A stretch of 64,000 nt of DNA from Sulfurospirillum diekertiae (GCF_002162315.1 NZ_CP021416.1:2306207-2370206), one strand, 5' to 3'; numbered from the stretch's first letter, positions 44,708 through 54,901 are shown. The notes: a model not told the origin generated them from the letters alone. Translations and numbers: made by a program.

Positions 44708-45123
44708 ATGTTAGAGCTCGCCATTACCACTTTTTTAAAAAACAATCACCTACTAAACTTTAGGCTACATGTAAAGATAACCTCCCTTACTGCGCGACCT
44801 GTTTCTATGCGTTTATGGAACAAAATGCCACCTTTGTCATTGCCACCGATGAGAAGACAAGGCACGGACGTGAAGCGTTAGAAAATACGCATGTGGCAGG
44901 CAGTGTTGCACTTGAGACAAAATTAGTAGGAAAAATTCAAGGGGTACAATTTACGGGACGATTTAGAGCTGCAAACGAAGCAGAAAAAAAAGCTTATTTA
45001 AAACGCTTTCCTTATGCCATTGCAATGAATCCGCATTTATGGAGTATTGAGATTACGTATCTCAAATTTACGGACAATACACTGGGATTTGGCAAAAAAT
45101 TGGAGTTTTTTGCTTCCAATTAA
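44708..45123 (+). pseudogene. yhbP: YhbP-family FMN-binding split-barrel protein, frameshifted
   Basis: ATG 44708 (AAGGA six bases upstream) opens MLELAITTFLKNNHLLNF, the normal start of YhbP. The frame is lost at CTACATGTAAAG (44765-44776): one more A would read Leu-His-Val-Lys-Asp and continue as NLPYCATCFYAFMEQNATFVIATDEKTRHG to the stop at 45123, about 139 residues, which matches the family. The C-terminal LKFTDNTLGFGKK is characteristic. As written, only the part from ATG 44815 (102 residues) is open. The family is related to pyridoxamine-phosphate oxidase but has no proven reaction. An assembly error is likely. Confidence 0.72.
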
Positions 45124-45149
45124 GTGCCAAATCTTTTTACATGTAACGC

Positions 45150-46358
45150 TTAGAGATTCAGTGGTTCGTTCGAACAAGCTGCTGTGAAGACAACGTCTGT
45201 CGAGCTGTTAAGCGCTGTCTCTGTAGAGTCTTGAACTACCCCAATCAGAAAACCAATCGCAACCACTTGCATCGCGATTTCATCACTAATACCAAAAAGT
45301 CCACATGCCAAGGGGATCAATAACAACGATCCACCCGCAACACCTGAAACACCTGCTGCTGCAATACTTGAAACCACACTTAACAGCAGTGCTGTTGGTA
45401 TATCTACAGAAATGCCAAGTGTATTGACTGTTGCAAGCGTTAAGACCGTAATGGTCACAGCTGCGCCTGCCATATTGGCGGTTGCCCCTAAAGGAATGGA
45501 GATGGAGTAGGTGTCTTCATGCAAGCCAAGTCGCTTACACAATGCCATATTAACAGGAATATTGGCAGCTGAACTACGAGTAAAAAATGCTGTCACGCCA
45601 CTCTCTCTTAAACATGTAAAAATCAATGGATATGGGTTTTTACGCATTTTGATGTAAACAATAATTGGATTAAGGACAAGCGCGACAAAAAGCATTGTTC
45701 CTACTAAAATAATAAGTAATTTTCCGTATCCAAGCAGTGCTGAAAAACCTGTTTCTGAAAATGTTTCTGCCACTAAACCCAAAATACCAAATGGTGCTAA
45801 ACGAATAACACCTTGAACGATTTTAGTCATCGCCTCACTGGTATCTTTCATCACTTGCTTTGTTGCTTGACTACTATGATGAAGAGCTAGACCTGCAGCG
45901 ATTGCCCATGTTAACACACCGATATAATTGCCCTTTGCTAGTGCATTAATAGGATTGTCTACCATACTCACCAAAAAACCTTTAACAACCATGATGATAC
46001 TTTGAGGAGGTGTCAACCCTGCATCCGCGCCACTCGCAAGCACTAAGGTTACAGGGAATGCAAAACTGACGATAACAGCAGCAAGTGCTGCTAAAAAAGT
46101 ACCGATGGCATAAAGTTGAACAATCGGTTTGATGTTGGTTTGAACACCAACAGGCTTGGTTGCAATCGCTGTTGCGACGAGTACCAAAACCAATACAGGT
46201 GCAACGGCTTTCAGTGCACCAACAAATAGTTTTCCTAAAATTGAAACAGCCATTGCAGCTGTTGGAGAAATAAGAGCGATCACAACGCCCACCACCATAC
46301 CAATCAAAATAAGCACAATCAGATTGCCCTCTTTGTACTTTGCGACTAAACGCTCCAT
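45150..46358 (-). CDS. sstT: Na+/serine-threonine symporter SstT
   Basis: Sodium-driven uptake of serine and threonine across the inner membrane; 402 residues of the dicarboxylate/amino acid:cation symporter (DAACS) family with eight helices and two re-entrant loops. Diagnostic: [16 protein letters not shown] (the serine-rich hairpin 1 region), [18 protein letters not shown] and [21 protein letters not shown] near the C-terminus. Serine is a major carbon source for Campylobacterota. ATG 46358 is preceded by AGGAAGG; an upstream in-frame start at 46391 lacks one. Confidence 0.9.
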   Translation of the reverse strand: MERLVAKYKEGNLIVLILIGMVVGVVIALISPTAAMAVSILGKLFVGALKAVAPVLVLVLVATAIATKPVGVQTNIKPIVQLYAIGTFLAALAAVIVSFAFPVTLVLASGADAGLTPPQSIIMVVKGFLVSMVDNPINALAKGNYIGVLTWAIAAGLALHHSSQATKQVMKDTSEAMTKIVQGVIRLAPFGILGLVAETFSETGFSALLGYGKLLIILVGTMLFVALVLNPIIVYIKMRKNPYPLIFTCLRESGVTAFFTRSSAANIPVNMALCKRLGLHEDTYSISIPLGATANMAGAAVTITVLTLATVNTLGISVDIPTALLLSVVSSIAAAGVSGVAGGSLLLIPLACGLFGISDEIAMQVVAIGFLIGVVQDSTETALNSSTDVVFTAACSNEPLNL

Positions 46359-46472
46359 AAAAACCTTCCTTACTTCAAATGTGTGTACCAAAACTAATAT
46401 TTTCTTTAAAAAAACACACTAATCATATAAAAAAGGTTCTTATTTACGTGTTAAAATTATGCACCTAGAGCA

Positions 46473-46973
46473 TTAAATTTTTGAAGTATCAAGCTTTAAC
46501 GCTTCATTATTCATAACACCAATCTCTGCACTTAAAATATTTGAAGCAATGTTATGCGCTTCATCCAACGAGTGCATTTTATAAGTTCCACACTGATAGA
46601 CGTTGAGCTCGGGAATATCGTTCTCACTCTTTACATGTAAAATGTCATTCATCGATGCTTTCCAAGCATTGACGACTCGCATAGGCTCTGGTGTACCGAT
46701 CAAACTCATGTAAAAACCGGTGCGACATCCCATCGGTGAAATATCAATAATCTCAACGCCATTTCCATTGAGGTGATTGCGCATAAAGCCTGCAAAGAGA
46801 TGCTCCAGTGTATGAATACCGCGTTCTGGCAAAATGGCGTGGTTCGGTTTACAAAAACGAAGATCAAACACAGTAATCTCATCACCGTGAGGAGTTTTCA
46901 TCGTTTTGGCAACTCTGACTGCAGGGGCTGGCATTTTGACATGATCTACACAAAAACTGTCCAATAGTGGCAT
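46473..46973 (-). CDS. luxS: S-ribosylhomocysteine lyase LuxS
   Basis: Splits S-ribosylhomocysteine into homocysteine and the precursor of autoinducer 2, recycling the activated methyl cycle. The 166 residues have the metal site HTLEH (near residue 54) plus the later Cys in [11 protein letters not shown], and the catalytic cysteine segment [10 protein letters not shown]. Length fits (about 155-170). Read alone leftward, with the Na/Pi transporter divergent. A TTACATGTAA copy at 46631 encodes Leu-His-Val-Lys. Confidence 0.95.
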   Translation of the reverse strand: MPLLDSFCVDHVKMPAPAVRVAKTMKTPHGDEITVFDLRFCKPNHAILPERGIHTLEHLFAGFMRNHLNGNGVEIIDISPMGCRTGFYMSLIGTPEPMRVVNAWKASMNDILHVKSENDIPELNVYQCGTYKMHSLDEAHNIASNILSAEIGVMNNEALKLDTSKI

Positions 46974-47055
46974 TTAAAGTCCTTTTTTTTCTTTTTTTTT
47001 ATAAAAAAGTGTACAATAATTTGCCATTCAAATTCTTTACATGTAAAGGAATACC

Positions 47056-48879
47056 TTGAAACGACTACTCCTGATTGTCGTCATTTTATTACTCTCCTAT
47101 GCATTTTTTCAAAGCACCAATATTCTTCATATTACCGCTGGAGTGGCTATCTTTTTGTTTGGTATGCGAAACCTAGAAGAGGGATTTCGCTTCTTTGTCG
47201 GTGGACTTCTCGATCAATTTCTCAAAAAAATTACGCATAACCTTTACCGAAGTATTCTTTTTGGTACGGTGATTACCACACTCATGCAATCCAGTGGATT
47301 AGCGGCTGTCATTGCCATCTCTTTTATCAGCGCAGGTCTGATCAGCGTGGCGCAAGGTATTGGTATTATTTTGGGTGGCAATATTGGCACGACGACTGGC
47401 GCTTGGCTGATTGCAGGATTAGGATTAAAAATCAATATTGCCACGTATGCCCTCCCTATGCTGGTCTTTGGAACTTTGTTTGTTTTTCAAGAAAATAAGC
47501 GTCTTAAAGGCATTGGTTACGCTTTGGTTGGCTTGGGTTTTTCTTTTTTGGGTATCGCTTACATGAAAGAGGGATTTGACGCATTTAAAGAGACTATTGA
47601 CCTTACGCAATACTCTGCCGATGGGCTGAAAGGAATTTTGCTTTTTGCATTGATCGGTATGATTGTGACGATGATCTCTCAATCTTCCCATGCCTCACTG
47701 GTACTTATTCTCACAGCCCTTTCCGCTTCCCAAATTACGTATGAAAATGCTATCGCCCTCACCATTGGTGCCAATCTAGGAACGCCCATTACTGCCATCA
47801 TTGGAGCATTGGGAGCGAGCTTCGAAGGTAAAAAACTAGCAGGTGCACATTTTCTTATCAACAGCCTTACAGGCTTTTTGCTCATCGGATTTGTACCACA
47901 ATTTATCCATTTCATTGACCTTACCGCACCTTTTTTGGGTATTGCTGAGAATGACTATACCCTCAAACTCGCACTGTACCATACCTACTTCAACCTGATC
48001 TGTGTTCTTTTGTTTGCCCCTATGGTACATGGGCTTGTGACCCTTTTAAACCGTGTGTTTAAGCCTAAAGAAGTGGCAGAAAAAGAGAGAGATGATGTTC
48101 TGTTTATTAACGATGTAGCGCTTGATTTCCCCGATACGGCACAAGCAATTCTGCTGAAAGAGACGAAGCATCTCTACAACAATATTTTTGACATTATTGC
48201 TCAAGGAATTAGTGTTACCAAAGAAGATATTGCCTCAGGTATGGAAGTGGATGATATATTAATAAGACGTAATAAAGCCATGCATGTCAATATGGATGAG
48301 TATTATGAACTTCGCATTAAAGAGATATATGGGAAGATTATCAACTTCGCTATTTTGGCACAAGGCAAGTTTTCAGATGAAAGTAACCGACGGCTTATTC
48401 CCATAAAAAATGCAACACTTGGCATGGTTGAAGCCTTTAAAGCCTCGAAACATATGCAAAAAAATATGCTTTTTTATCTTGAATCCGATAATGAATACAT
48501 CAGGCAGGAGTATAACCATATCCGTAAAAACCTCATCAAACACCTACGCAATATGCAGCTTATTATCAACACTACCGAAGAAGATGTTGCTATTTTACTC
48601 CTCAGTAAACTTCAATTTGATGCCCAAAAATACGACATTGCTGCCAATAAATCGCTCGATAATCTCATTCGTACCAATAAAATTACCTATACTATGGCAA
48701 CGTCACTGATGAACGATACGACATACGCTTATACCATTGTGTCAGAATTGACAAAAGTCGCACATACCCTTTTCATCCATGCTGATACCCAATCAAGCGA
48801 AGGACGAGAAGCGTTGATCTTAAATGAATCCGAAATCACGGATTTAACACATTCAACCGAGCAAAGGAGCACTTCATGA
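47056..48879 (+). CDS. Na/Pi cotransporter family protein with PhoU-like C-terminal domain
   Basis: A 607-residue inner-membrane protein. The N-terminal ~330 residues contain the two inverted QSS repeats of the NptA family: LMQSSGLAAVIAIS with GGNIGTTTGAW, and ISQSSHASLVLILTALS with IGANLGTPITAIIGAL. The C-terminal ~250 residues are helical and PhoU-like. It may import or export phosphate, or act as a phosphate-linked regulator. The start is TTG 47056 with AAAGGA six bases upstream; that ribosome site abuts a TTTACATGTAAA copy (47036-47047). It overlaps the next gene by 4 bases. Confidence 0.82.
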   Translation: MKRLLLIVVILLLSYAFFQSTNILHITAGVAIFLFGMRNLEEGFRFFVGGLLDQFLKKITHNLYRSILFGTVITTLMQSSGLAAVIAISFISAGLISVAQGIGIILGGNIGTTTGAWLIAGLGLKINIATYALPMLVFGTLFVFQENKRLKGIGYALVGLGFSFLGIAYMKEGFDAFKETIDLTQYSADGLKGILLFALIGMIVTMISQSSHASLVLILTALSASQITYENAIALTIGANLGTPITAIIGALGASFEGKKLAGAHFLINSLTGFLLIGFVPQFIHFIDLTAPFLGIAENDYTLKLALYHTYFNLICVLLFAPMVHGLVTLLNRVFKPKEVAEKERDDVLFINDVALDFPDTAQAILLKETKHLYNNIFDIIAQGISVTKEDIASGMEVDDILIRRNKAMHVNMDEYYELRIKEIYGKIINFAILAQGKFSDESNRRLIPIKNATLGMVEAFKASKHMQKNMLFYLESDNEYIRQEYNHIRKNLIKHLRNMQLIINTTEEDVAILLLSKLQFDAQKYDIAANKSLDNLIRTNKITYTMATSLMNDTTYAYTIVSELTKVAHTLFIHADTQSSEGREALILNESEITDLTHSTEQRSTS

Positions 48880-49115
48880 ACGGTTTGAAATTTATCCATT
48901 CAGTCAAAGCGTTATTTGGCATATCTACCCCCAATGAAGAGGGAACAAAAAAACAGACGATTAAAGAACTTCTTCAAAAGCTCAAACTCAGACGCATTAC
49001 ACTGAAGCAAGAGCTCAAAGACGAGAGTGATCTCATCAAACGTGAAGCCATCCACGATAGCATTAAAATCATCAAAAAACAGATTAAAAAGGGAAAGGAA
49101 ATATTGGATGAGTAA
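48876..49115 (+). CDS. Small charged coiled-coil protein, unrecognised
   Basis: A 79-residue protein, highly charged (Lys/Glu/Asp) with heptad-like leucines and isoleucines from about residue 26 to the end (IKELLQKLKLRRITLKQELK), so probably one long helix or coiled coil. It overlaps the stop of the Na/Pi gene (ATGA) and the start of the lipoprotein gene (by 8 bases), so all three are translated together. I recognise no family. A role tied to the transporter is inferred from the coupling. Confidence 0.65.
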   Translation: MNGLKFIHSVKALFGISTPNEEGTKKQTIKELLQKLKLRRITLKQELKDESDLIKREAIHDSIKIIKKQIKKGKEILDE

Positions 49116-49878
49116 ACTCTGCTTTTTCTTGGTTTTCTTTTTTTATGGTTGCGCTACAACCACCACAAACCCCCAAGAAAAAATAGGCGAAGTGTTCCAA
49201 TCTCATGGCGCTACATCGTTACATTATGACTACAGCAAGATCATTGAAAATCTTATCATCTATAAAGAAAAACTCGACCTTCGCAATCCAAAAAGTTACA
49301 GTAAAGAGAGCCAAAGCTTCATCACTAACGAAATGCGCACCTCACAAAATAGTATTCGGATGAAATACAATGGTGTATATCTTAAATCCTATGATGACTA
49401 TTTGCGTATAGCGTTTGATAAAAATAGTAATATCCCCGATCGAAATGATTTTCTCATTATTGGACTCTATAAAGTAATCTGGGAAACTTATAAAATTGGA
49501 GAAGGTCACCACATCACCACACTCACGTATGATCAAGAAGCTTTTAAAAAACTCTACTACTACCTTGAAGTTGTTAAATGGAAAGTTAAAACAGCCAAAG
49601 ATAAAAACGATAACTTTCTCTTCTTAACATGGCAAAACAATTGGCAAGTTGAGCTCCAAAATAGGCTGCATACAGGAGAACAGCCTTCTTGGGAAATGAT
49701 CCAAAATCTTGCATCTATCAAAAATCACAAAGAGAGTATTCTAGATCCTTCCAACTTTAATTTTGAATCATTACTCAGTCAAATGATCTTTCAAGTCAAA
49801 AATAGTGCCAGACTCATTGGGAAAGAGCCCGTAGACATTGGCATTGATGCGATGATCAGTGTGGTTCTGTTTTTATAA
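49108..49878 (+). CDS. Predicted lipoprotein of unknown function
   Basis: From ATG 49108 (GGAAAGGAA upstream) the 256-residue product has a lipoprotein signal: MSKLCFFLVFFFYGCA, with lipobox FYGC. The mature part is helical and charged, with WNNWQVELQNRL near residue 190 and no motif I recognise. Third gene of the Na/Pi operon. An envelope protein linked to the transporter is a reasonable guess only. A 195-base gap follows, with a small inverted repeat GCCAACAA/TTGTTGGC (49901-49961). Confidence 0.65.
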   Translation: MSKLCFFLVFFFYGCATTTTNPQEKIGEVFQSHGATSLHYDYSKIIENLIIYKEKLDLRNPKSYSKESQSFITNEMRTSQNSIRMKYNGVYLKSYDDYLRIAFDKNSNIPDRNDFLIIGLYKVIWETYKIGEGHHITTLTYDQEAFKKLYYYLEVVKWKVKTAKDKNDNFLFLTWQNNWQVELQNRLHTGEQPSWEMIQNLASIKNHKESILDPSNFNFESLLSQMIFQVKNSARLIGKEPVDIGIDAMISVVLFL

Positions 49879-50073
49879 GCATTTTTACAAACGCTTTTAC
49901 GCCAACAAAAACTCTTTTAACTACGGTGTATGAGGTTACGCAAGCTTGTCAATGTTGTTGGCAAAAAGATGCTTTGATTGTTTGACAAAAGCTTACATGT
50001 AAACCTTGATCTCGCTCAATCTTTTCTGGTCTTTTTTTAACTATAATACGCCAAATTTAACAAGGAGCTTTTT

Positions 50074-50268
50074 ATGGAAATCAACAATATTCAAGTGTGC
50101 AATGTCTGCCTAAGAACCAGTGAGGAAAGTGCAGGTGCTGTTTTTATTAAAGCAATGAAAAATGGTGAAGAGATCCATGTGTGTACCAGCTGTATTCCAC
50201 ATATCATTCATGGAAGTGGTGAAGTTGTCAAATCAAACGCACAGGTGGCAGCAGAGATTAAAAACTAA
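50074..50268 (+). CDS. Small CxxC zinc-ribbon-like protein (64 residues)
   Basis: The product has two CxxC pairs, VCNVCLRT near the N-terminus and VCTSCIPH near residue 38-43, likely to bind one zinc ion. AAGGAGC lies 6 bases upstream of ATG 50074, TATAAT occurs at about 50041-50046, and a perfect terminator follows, so it is a separate small gene. No named family recognised. It could bind nucleic acid or a protein partner. Confidence 0.7.
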   Translation: MEINNIQVCNVCLRTSEESAGAVFIKAMKNGEEIHVCTSCIPHIIHGSGEVVKSNAQVAAEIKN

Positions 50269-50269
50269 A

Positions 50270-50297
50270 AAAGGCAAGAAATTACTTTCTTGCCTTT
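50270..50297. terminator. Terminator after the CxxC gene, overlapping a TTTACATGTAAA copy
   Basis: AAAGGCAAGAAA and TTTCTTGCCTTT form a perfect 12-bp stem with loop TTAC. The last TTT is also the start of the palindrome copy at 50295-50306. It serves both the CxxC gene and, from the other side, the pyruvate oxidoreductase gene. Confidence 0.8.
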
Positions 50298-50312
50298 ACA
50301 TGTAAAAGGGGC

Positions 50313-53300
50313 TTATTCGCCCTCTTTTACCTCAACTAATTCATTTGAAAAATCAGCACTTGCAAGACGATTTAACTGTCTCCATCTGCGTTGTGCATCT
50401 TTTTTATTGTGTTCAAAGAGTGCTTGTGCATGCTCTGGATTTGACTTTTTAAGTGACGCATAACGTACTTCGTTCATCAAGAAATCATCGTACAATGACC
50501 AATCAGGTTCTTTTCCTGTAATCTTAACAGGGTTTTTACCCTCTTGTTCAAGGCGAGGATCATAGGTATAGATTGGCCAGTAACCGCATTTCGTTGCGAG
50601 TTCACCTTGGTTACCTGATTTGCCAAGGCCGCCTTTGATACCATGTGCGATACATGGAGAATACGCGATGATAAGAGAAACACCAGGATACGCTTCAGCC
50701 GCTTCAAATGCTTTGATTGTTTGTGCCGCAGAAGCGTTAGAGTTGATCTGTGCCACAAAAACATTACCATACGTCATAGCGATATAACCAAGGTCTTTTT
50801 TCTGGCTAGGTTTTCCTGCTGCTGTAAACTGCGCGATAGAACCTGCACGAGAAGATTTTGAACTTTGACCGCCGGTATTGGAGTAAACCTCCGTATCAAG
50901 AACCAAAATATTTACATCTTCACCACTGGCGATAACATGATCCAATCCGCCGTAACCGATGTCGTATGCCCAACCATCTCCACCAAAAATCCATTGTGAT
51001 TTTTTGGCAATGTACTGTTTAAGGCTTAAGATCACATCTGCGCCCGCTGCTGCTGGATTTGCTTCCAATAATGGAACAAGAAGATTACGAATTTCAGTGC
51101 TTTTAACGCGATCGTCTCTGAATTCAATCCAGTCTTTATAGAGTGCGGCAATGGCATTTGGAGCTTTTTCAAGAGAAGCTTCCATCACAGAATGAATTCT
51201 ATGGCGCATTGTCTCCGTAGCTACATGCATACCTAAACCAAACTCTGCATTGTCCTCAAAGAGTGAATTACCCCATGCTGGACCATGTCCTTCGGAATTT
51301 TTGCGGTAAGGTGTTGAAGGAGCTGAACCACCATAGATGGATGAACACCCTGTTGCGTTAGCGATCATCATACTGTCACCAAAAAGTCTTGTGGCTAATG
51401 TGATATATGGAGTTTCACCACAACCTGGACATGCCCCATGGAACTCAAAGAGTGGTTGAGCAAATTGTGCACCCTTAACCGTGCTTTTAGAGAGAATATC
51501 ATCTTTGTACGTTACTTTTTTGAAGAGGTAATCCGCATTGACTTGCTCACCTGCTTCAAGACTCTCACCGAGTGGAACCATCACAAGTGATTTTTCTTTG
51601 GTTGGACATGCTTCTGCACATAAGTCACAGCCTGTACAATCCAGTGAAGAGACTTGGATTTTATATTTTAAGCCTTTAAGCTCTTTACCTTTGGCTTCAA
51701 GAGCATGTGTTTTAACGCCTTCAGGAGCATTTGCAAACTCTGCATCATTGATCAGGAATGGACGAATAACGGCATGTGGACAAACAAAGGCACATTGATT
51801 ACATTGGATACAGTTCTCTTCAATCCATTTTGGAACCATAACACCAACACCACGTTTTTCATACTCTGTGGTTCCATGCTCAAAGGTACCATCTTCGTAG
51901 CCTTTGAAAGTAGAAACAGGTAAGCTATCCCCTCGAGCGGCATTGATTGGTTTTACAATTTTTTCAACAAATTCTGTTCCGACATATTTGCTGTCTTCTT
52001 TTTTCACATCATCAGGAAGGTTCGCCCATGAAGGGTCAACTTCAACCTGAATCAAACCATTAGCCCCTACATCAATTGCTTTGTAGTTAAGCTCAACAAT
52101 CTGTTCACCTTTTTTGTGATAAGACTTATACGCTTGTTTTTTCATAAAGGTTTGAGCTTGTTCAAAATCAATGATTTCAGCAAGTTTAAAGAACGCTGAT
52201 TGCATAATCGTATTACTTCTGTTACCCAAACCAATATCATGTGCAAGTTTGGTTGCATTGATAATGTAAAACTTAGCTTTTTTATTTGCTAAGATTTTTT
52301 TAACACGATTTGGAATTCTTTTGACGGTCTCTTCTGCATCCCAAATTGAGTTTAGCAGGAATGTTCCATGCTCTCTAATTCCATCCACAACCTCATACAA
52401 CTCAAGGTATGCAGCAACAGAACAGGCTACGAAATGTGGATTTGAAACGAGATAGGTTGAGCGAATTGGTTTTTTACCAAAACGTAAGTGAGAACGTGTA
52501 AAACCACCTGATTTTTTAGAGTCATACGCAAAGTATGCTTGAGCATACATATCTGTCTCATCACCGATGATTTTAATAGAACTTTTATTTGCACCTACCG
52601 TACCATCAGCACCAAGTCCATAGAATAAACACTCTTTCGTTTCAGCGTCGCCCAAACTAATTTTTTCTTTGACGTCAAGTGATTTAAAGGTAACGTCATC
52701 AACGATACCAATGGTAAAGTCATTTTTAGGGTTTTCGAGTTTGAGGTTTTCATAAACAGCTAGCATTTGTGCAGGATCAACGTCTTTAGAAGAGAGACCA
52801 TAACGTCCACCGACAATAATAGGAGCATTTTTATGACCATAGAAAGCTGCTCTCATATCAAGGAACAATGGCTCACCAATAGATCCTGACTCTTTTGTTC
52901 TATCCAATACAGCAATTTTTTTAACGGATTCTGGCATAACATCCATCAAATATTTGATACTGAATGGACGGTAAAGATGGGGTGTAATCAAACCAACTTT
53001 TTCACCTTTACTCATTAAATAATCAATCGTCTCTTTCAAACACTCTGTTACAGATCCCATTGCAACAATAATACGATCTGCATCTTTGGCACCATAATAA
53101 GTGAAAGGTTTGTACTCACGTCCTGTCTCTTTTGAGATTTCCGCCATATAGTGTGCTACGATGTCAGGCAATGCGTCATAAAATTTATTTTGTGCTTCTC
53201 TGCCTTGGAAATAAATATCATCGTTTTGTGCTGTTCCTCTCGTTTTTGGAGACTCAGGATTGAGCGCTTCGTCACGGAAACGTTGTACTGCTTTTTTATC

Positions 53301-53885
53301 GAGTAATCTATCAAAAACGGCATAGTCCATCACTTCAATTTTTTGAATCTCGTGTGAAGTTCTGAAACCATCAAAGAAATGCATAAAAGGAACACGTCCT
53401 TGAATCGCTGATAAGTGAGCAACACCGGCTAAATCCATAACTTGTTGAACAGAACCTGATGAAAGCATTGCATAACCTGTTTGGCGTGCAGCATAAACAT
53501 CCTGATGATCGCCAAAAATAGAAAGTGCATGGGTAGCAAGTGTTCGAGCAGCAACATGGATAACGCTTGGCAATAATCCACCTGCCATTTTATACATATT
53601 TGGGATTTTAAGTAACAGTCCTTGAGAGGCTGTATACGTTGTCGTAAGTGCACCAGCTTGAAGAGAACCATGTACCGTTCCGGCAGCACCACCTTCGCTT
53701 TGCATCTCCACAACTTTTACAGGCATACCAAATAAGTTTTTTTTGCCTTGACTTGCCCAAATGTCGGTAAAGTCCGCCATTGGGGAAGAAGGTGTAATTG
53801 GGTAAATACCAGCAACTTCGGTAAAAGCGTAAGATGCGTATGCAGCAGCTTCGTTACCATCCATAGTTTTCATGACTTTAGCCAT
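50313..53885 (-). CDS. nifJ: Pyruvate:ferredoxin (flavodoxin) oxidoreductase, single-chain
   Basis: Oxidises pyruvate to acetyl-CoA and CO2, reducing ferredoxin or flavodoxin; a central enzyme of anaerobic and microaerobic carbon metabolism. The 1190 residues have the full single-chain domain order: N-terminal pyrimidine-binding domain (ITPSSPMADFTDIWAS), domains II and III, a ferredoxin-like insert with two 4Fe-4S motifs (CIQCNQCAFVCPHA and CTGCDLCAEACPTKE), and the C-terminal TPP domain (CPGCGETPYITLATRLFGD, GGDGWAYDIGYGGLDHV) with a further cluster-binding cysteine near AYSPCIAHG. No frame damage is seen. There is no TTACATGTAA copy in this 3.6-kb gene. Confidence 0.95.
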   Translation of the reverse strand: MAKVMKTMDGNEAAAYASYAFTEVAGIYPITPSSPMADFTDIWASQGKKNLFGMPVKVVEMQSEGGAAGTVHGSLQAGALTTTYTASQGLLLKIPNMYKMAGGLLPSVIHVAARTLATHALSIFGDHQDVYAARQTGYAMLSSGSVQQVMDLAGVAHLSAIQGRVPFMHFFDGFRTSHEIQKIEVMDYAVFDRLLDKKAVQRFRDEALNPESPKTRGTAQNDDIYFQGREAQNKFYDALPDIVAHYMAEISKETGREYKPFTYYGAKDADRIIVAMGSVTECLKETIDYLMSKGEKVGLITPHLYRPFSIKYLMDVMPESVKKIAVLDRTKESGSIGEPLFLDMRAAFYGHKNAPIIVGGRYGLSSKDVDPAQMLAVYENLKLENPKNDFTIGIVDDVTFKSLDVKEKISLGDAETKECLFYGLGADGTVGANKSSIKIIGDETDMYAQAYFAYDSKKSGGFTRSHLRFGKKPIRSTYLVSNPHFVACSVAAYLELYEVVDGIREHGTFLLNSIWDAEETVKRIPNRVKKILANKKAKFYIINATKLAHDIGLGNRSNTIMQSAFFKLAEIIDFEQAQTFMKKQAYKSYHKKGEQIVELNYKAIDVGANGLIQVEVDPSWANLPDDVKKEDSKYVGTEFVEKIVKPINAARGDSLPVSTFKGYEDGTFEHGTTEYEKRGVGVMVPKWIEENCIQCNQCAFVCPHAVIRPFLINDAEFANAPEGVKTHALEAKGKELKGLKYKIQVSSLDCTGCDLCAEACPTKEKSLVMVPLGESLEAGEQVNADYLFKKVTYKDDILSKSTVKGAQFAQPLFEFHGACPGCGETPYITLATRLFGDSMMIANATGCSSIYGGSAPSTPYRKNSEGHGPAWGNSLFEDNAEFGLGMHVATETMRHRIHSVMEASLEKAPNAIAALYKDWIEFRDDRVKSTEIRNLLVPLLEANPAAAGADVILSLKQYIAKKSQWIFGGDGWAYDIGYGGLDHVIASGEDVNILVLDTEVYSNTGGQSSKSSRAGSIAQFTAAGKPSQKKDLGYIAMTYGNVFVAQINSNASAAQTIKAFEAAEAYPGVSLIIAYSPCIAHGIKGGLGKSGNQGELATKCGYWPIYTYDPRLEQEGKNPVKITGKEPDWSLYDDFLMNEVRYASLKKSNPEHAQALFEHNKKDAQRRWRQLNRLASADFSNELVEVKEGE

Positions 53886-54055
53886 TAAATGCCCCTTAAT
53901 TTATATTATCATTCCTATACTCATCTGTGATGATTTCTCATTCTACTTAGCATTCTCTTAATAACTCATAAATGAAAAAAGTTAAGAACCGTTACATTTA
54001 CTACTATTTTCGGAACGTTATTACTCAAAAAAATACCAATTCTCTAGCAAAATCA

Positions 54056-54691
54056 TTACTGTTCAGCAATAATTTTAACGGCATCAAGTGCATCACGAAC
54101 AACAAACGAAGTATGCTTTTCAAGTTCGTATTTTGTACTGTAACCACACAACACACCAATACCTTTAACTCCTGCTTCTTTGGCGCAAATCAGATCCATT
54201 GGAGTATCGCCTATCATCCATGTTTGTTCCAAATTAGCGTTGAGTGCAATGAGTGCTTTTTGAATGGGTTCAGGATGTGGTTTTGGATGTGTGACGCTTT
54301 CGCGTCCAATTAATACCTTGAAATGATGCATAACGCCTAAATGCTCTAAAATCTCTTCGGAATAACGTGCCGTTTTTGTCGTCACAATACCCAGAGTTGC
54401 AATTTTAGAAGCATGCCTAATTGCTTCGTTGGCAAGGGGCAACAGTGTTGTTTTTTTACGAGAAATGAGCCTATAATGCTCTTTGTACGCCATCACATAA
54501 TCATTTGCCTCCAAGGAGTCAATTCCCAACATCGTAAACATCAAATCTAAAGGATGCCCAATCAATTTCTTGATCTGTTCATCCTCAGGAATGACACGTC
54601 CAAATGTCTCATATGCTACCCCAAAGCTTTCCAAAATAGCGTCTGTTGAATCAATCAATGTGCCATCTAAATCAAATAAAATCGTTTTCAT
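54056..54691 (-). CDS. HAD-family phosphatase (phosphoglycolate phosphatase-like)
   Basis: A 211-residue haloacid dehalogenase hydrolase. Motif I FDLDGTLIDS at the N-terminus with nucleophile Asp, motif II TTKTARY, Lys in KPHPEP and motif IV MIGDTPMDLICAKEAG. The helical cap between motifs I and II and the length fit the Gph/PpaX group, which act on phosphoglycolate or pyrophosphate. Read alone; its 5' side is a divergent region with a large hairpin. Confidence 0.82.
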   Translation of the reverse strand: MKTILFDLDGTLIDSTDAILESFGVAYETFGRVIPEDEQIKKLIGHPLDLMFTMLGIDSLEANDYVMAYKEHYRLISRKKTTLLPLANEAIRHASKIATLGIVTTKTARYSEEILEHLGVMHHFKVLIGRESVTHPKPHPEPIQKALIALNANLEQTWMIGDTPMDLICAKEAGVKGIGVLCGYSTKYELEKHTSFVVRDALDAVKIIAEQ

Positions 54692-54736
54692 TTTTTCCTT
54701 AATCCTTCTTTTACATGTAAAGTGTGATTATAACCC

Positions 54737-54781
54737 AAACTGCGAGTAAAACACTAAAGCTTTTTGTTTTACTCGCAGTTT
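54737..54781. promoter_or_regulatory. Perfect 16-bp stem hairpin in a divergent promoter region
   Basis: AAACTGCGAGTAAAAC (54737-54752) and GTTTTACTCGCAGTTT (54766-54781) pair fully around a 13-base loop. The flanking genes start on either side and run away from it, so it does not end either gene. It could be an operator, a leader structure or a small RNA terminator. A TTTACATGTAAA copy lies 17 bases to its left. Confidence 0.65.
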
Positions 54782-54901
54782 GAGTTCATTTCAAAACTTT
54801 CAATACTTATGAGTAAAATTATTATCCAATTCATATCGTTTTTTTGAAATACGATATATAATTAAGTAAGTAAGATTTATTTTAAATTATGGAGGTTTAA
54901 G

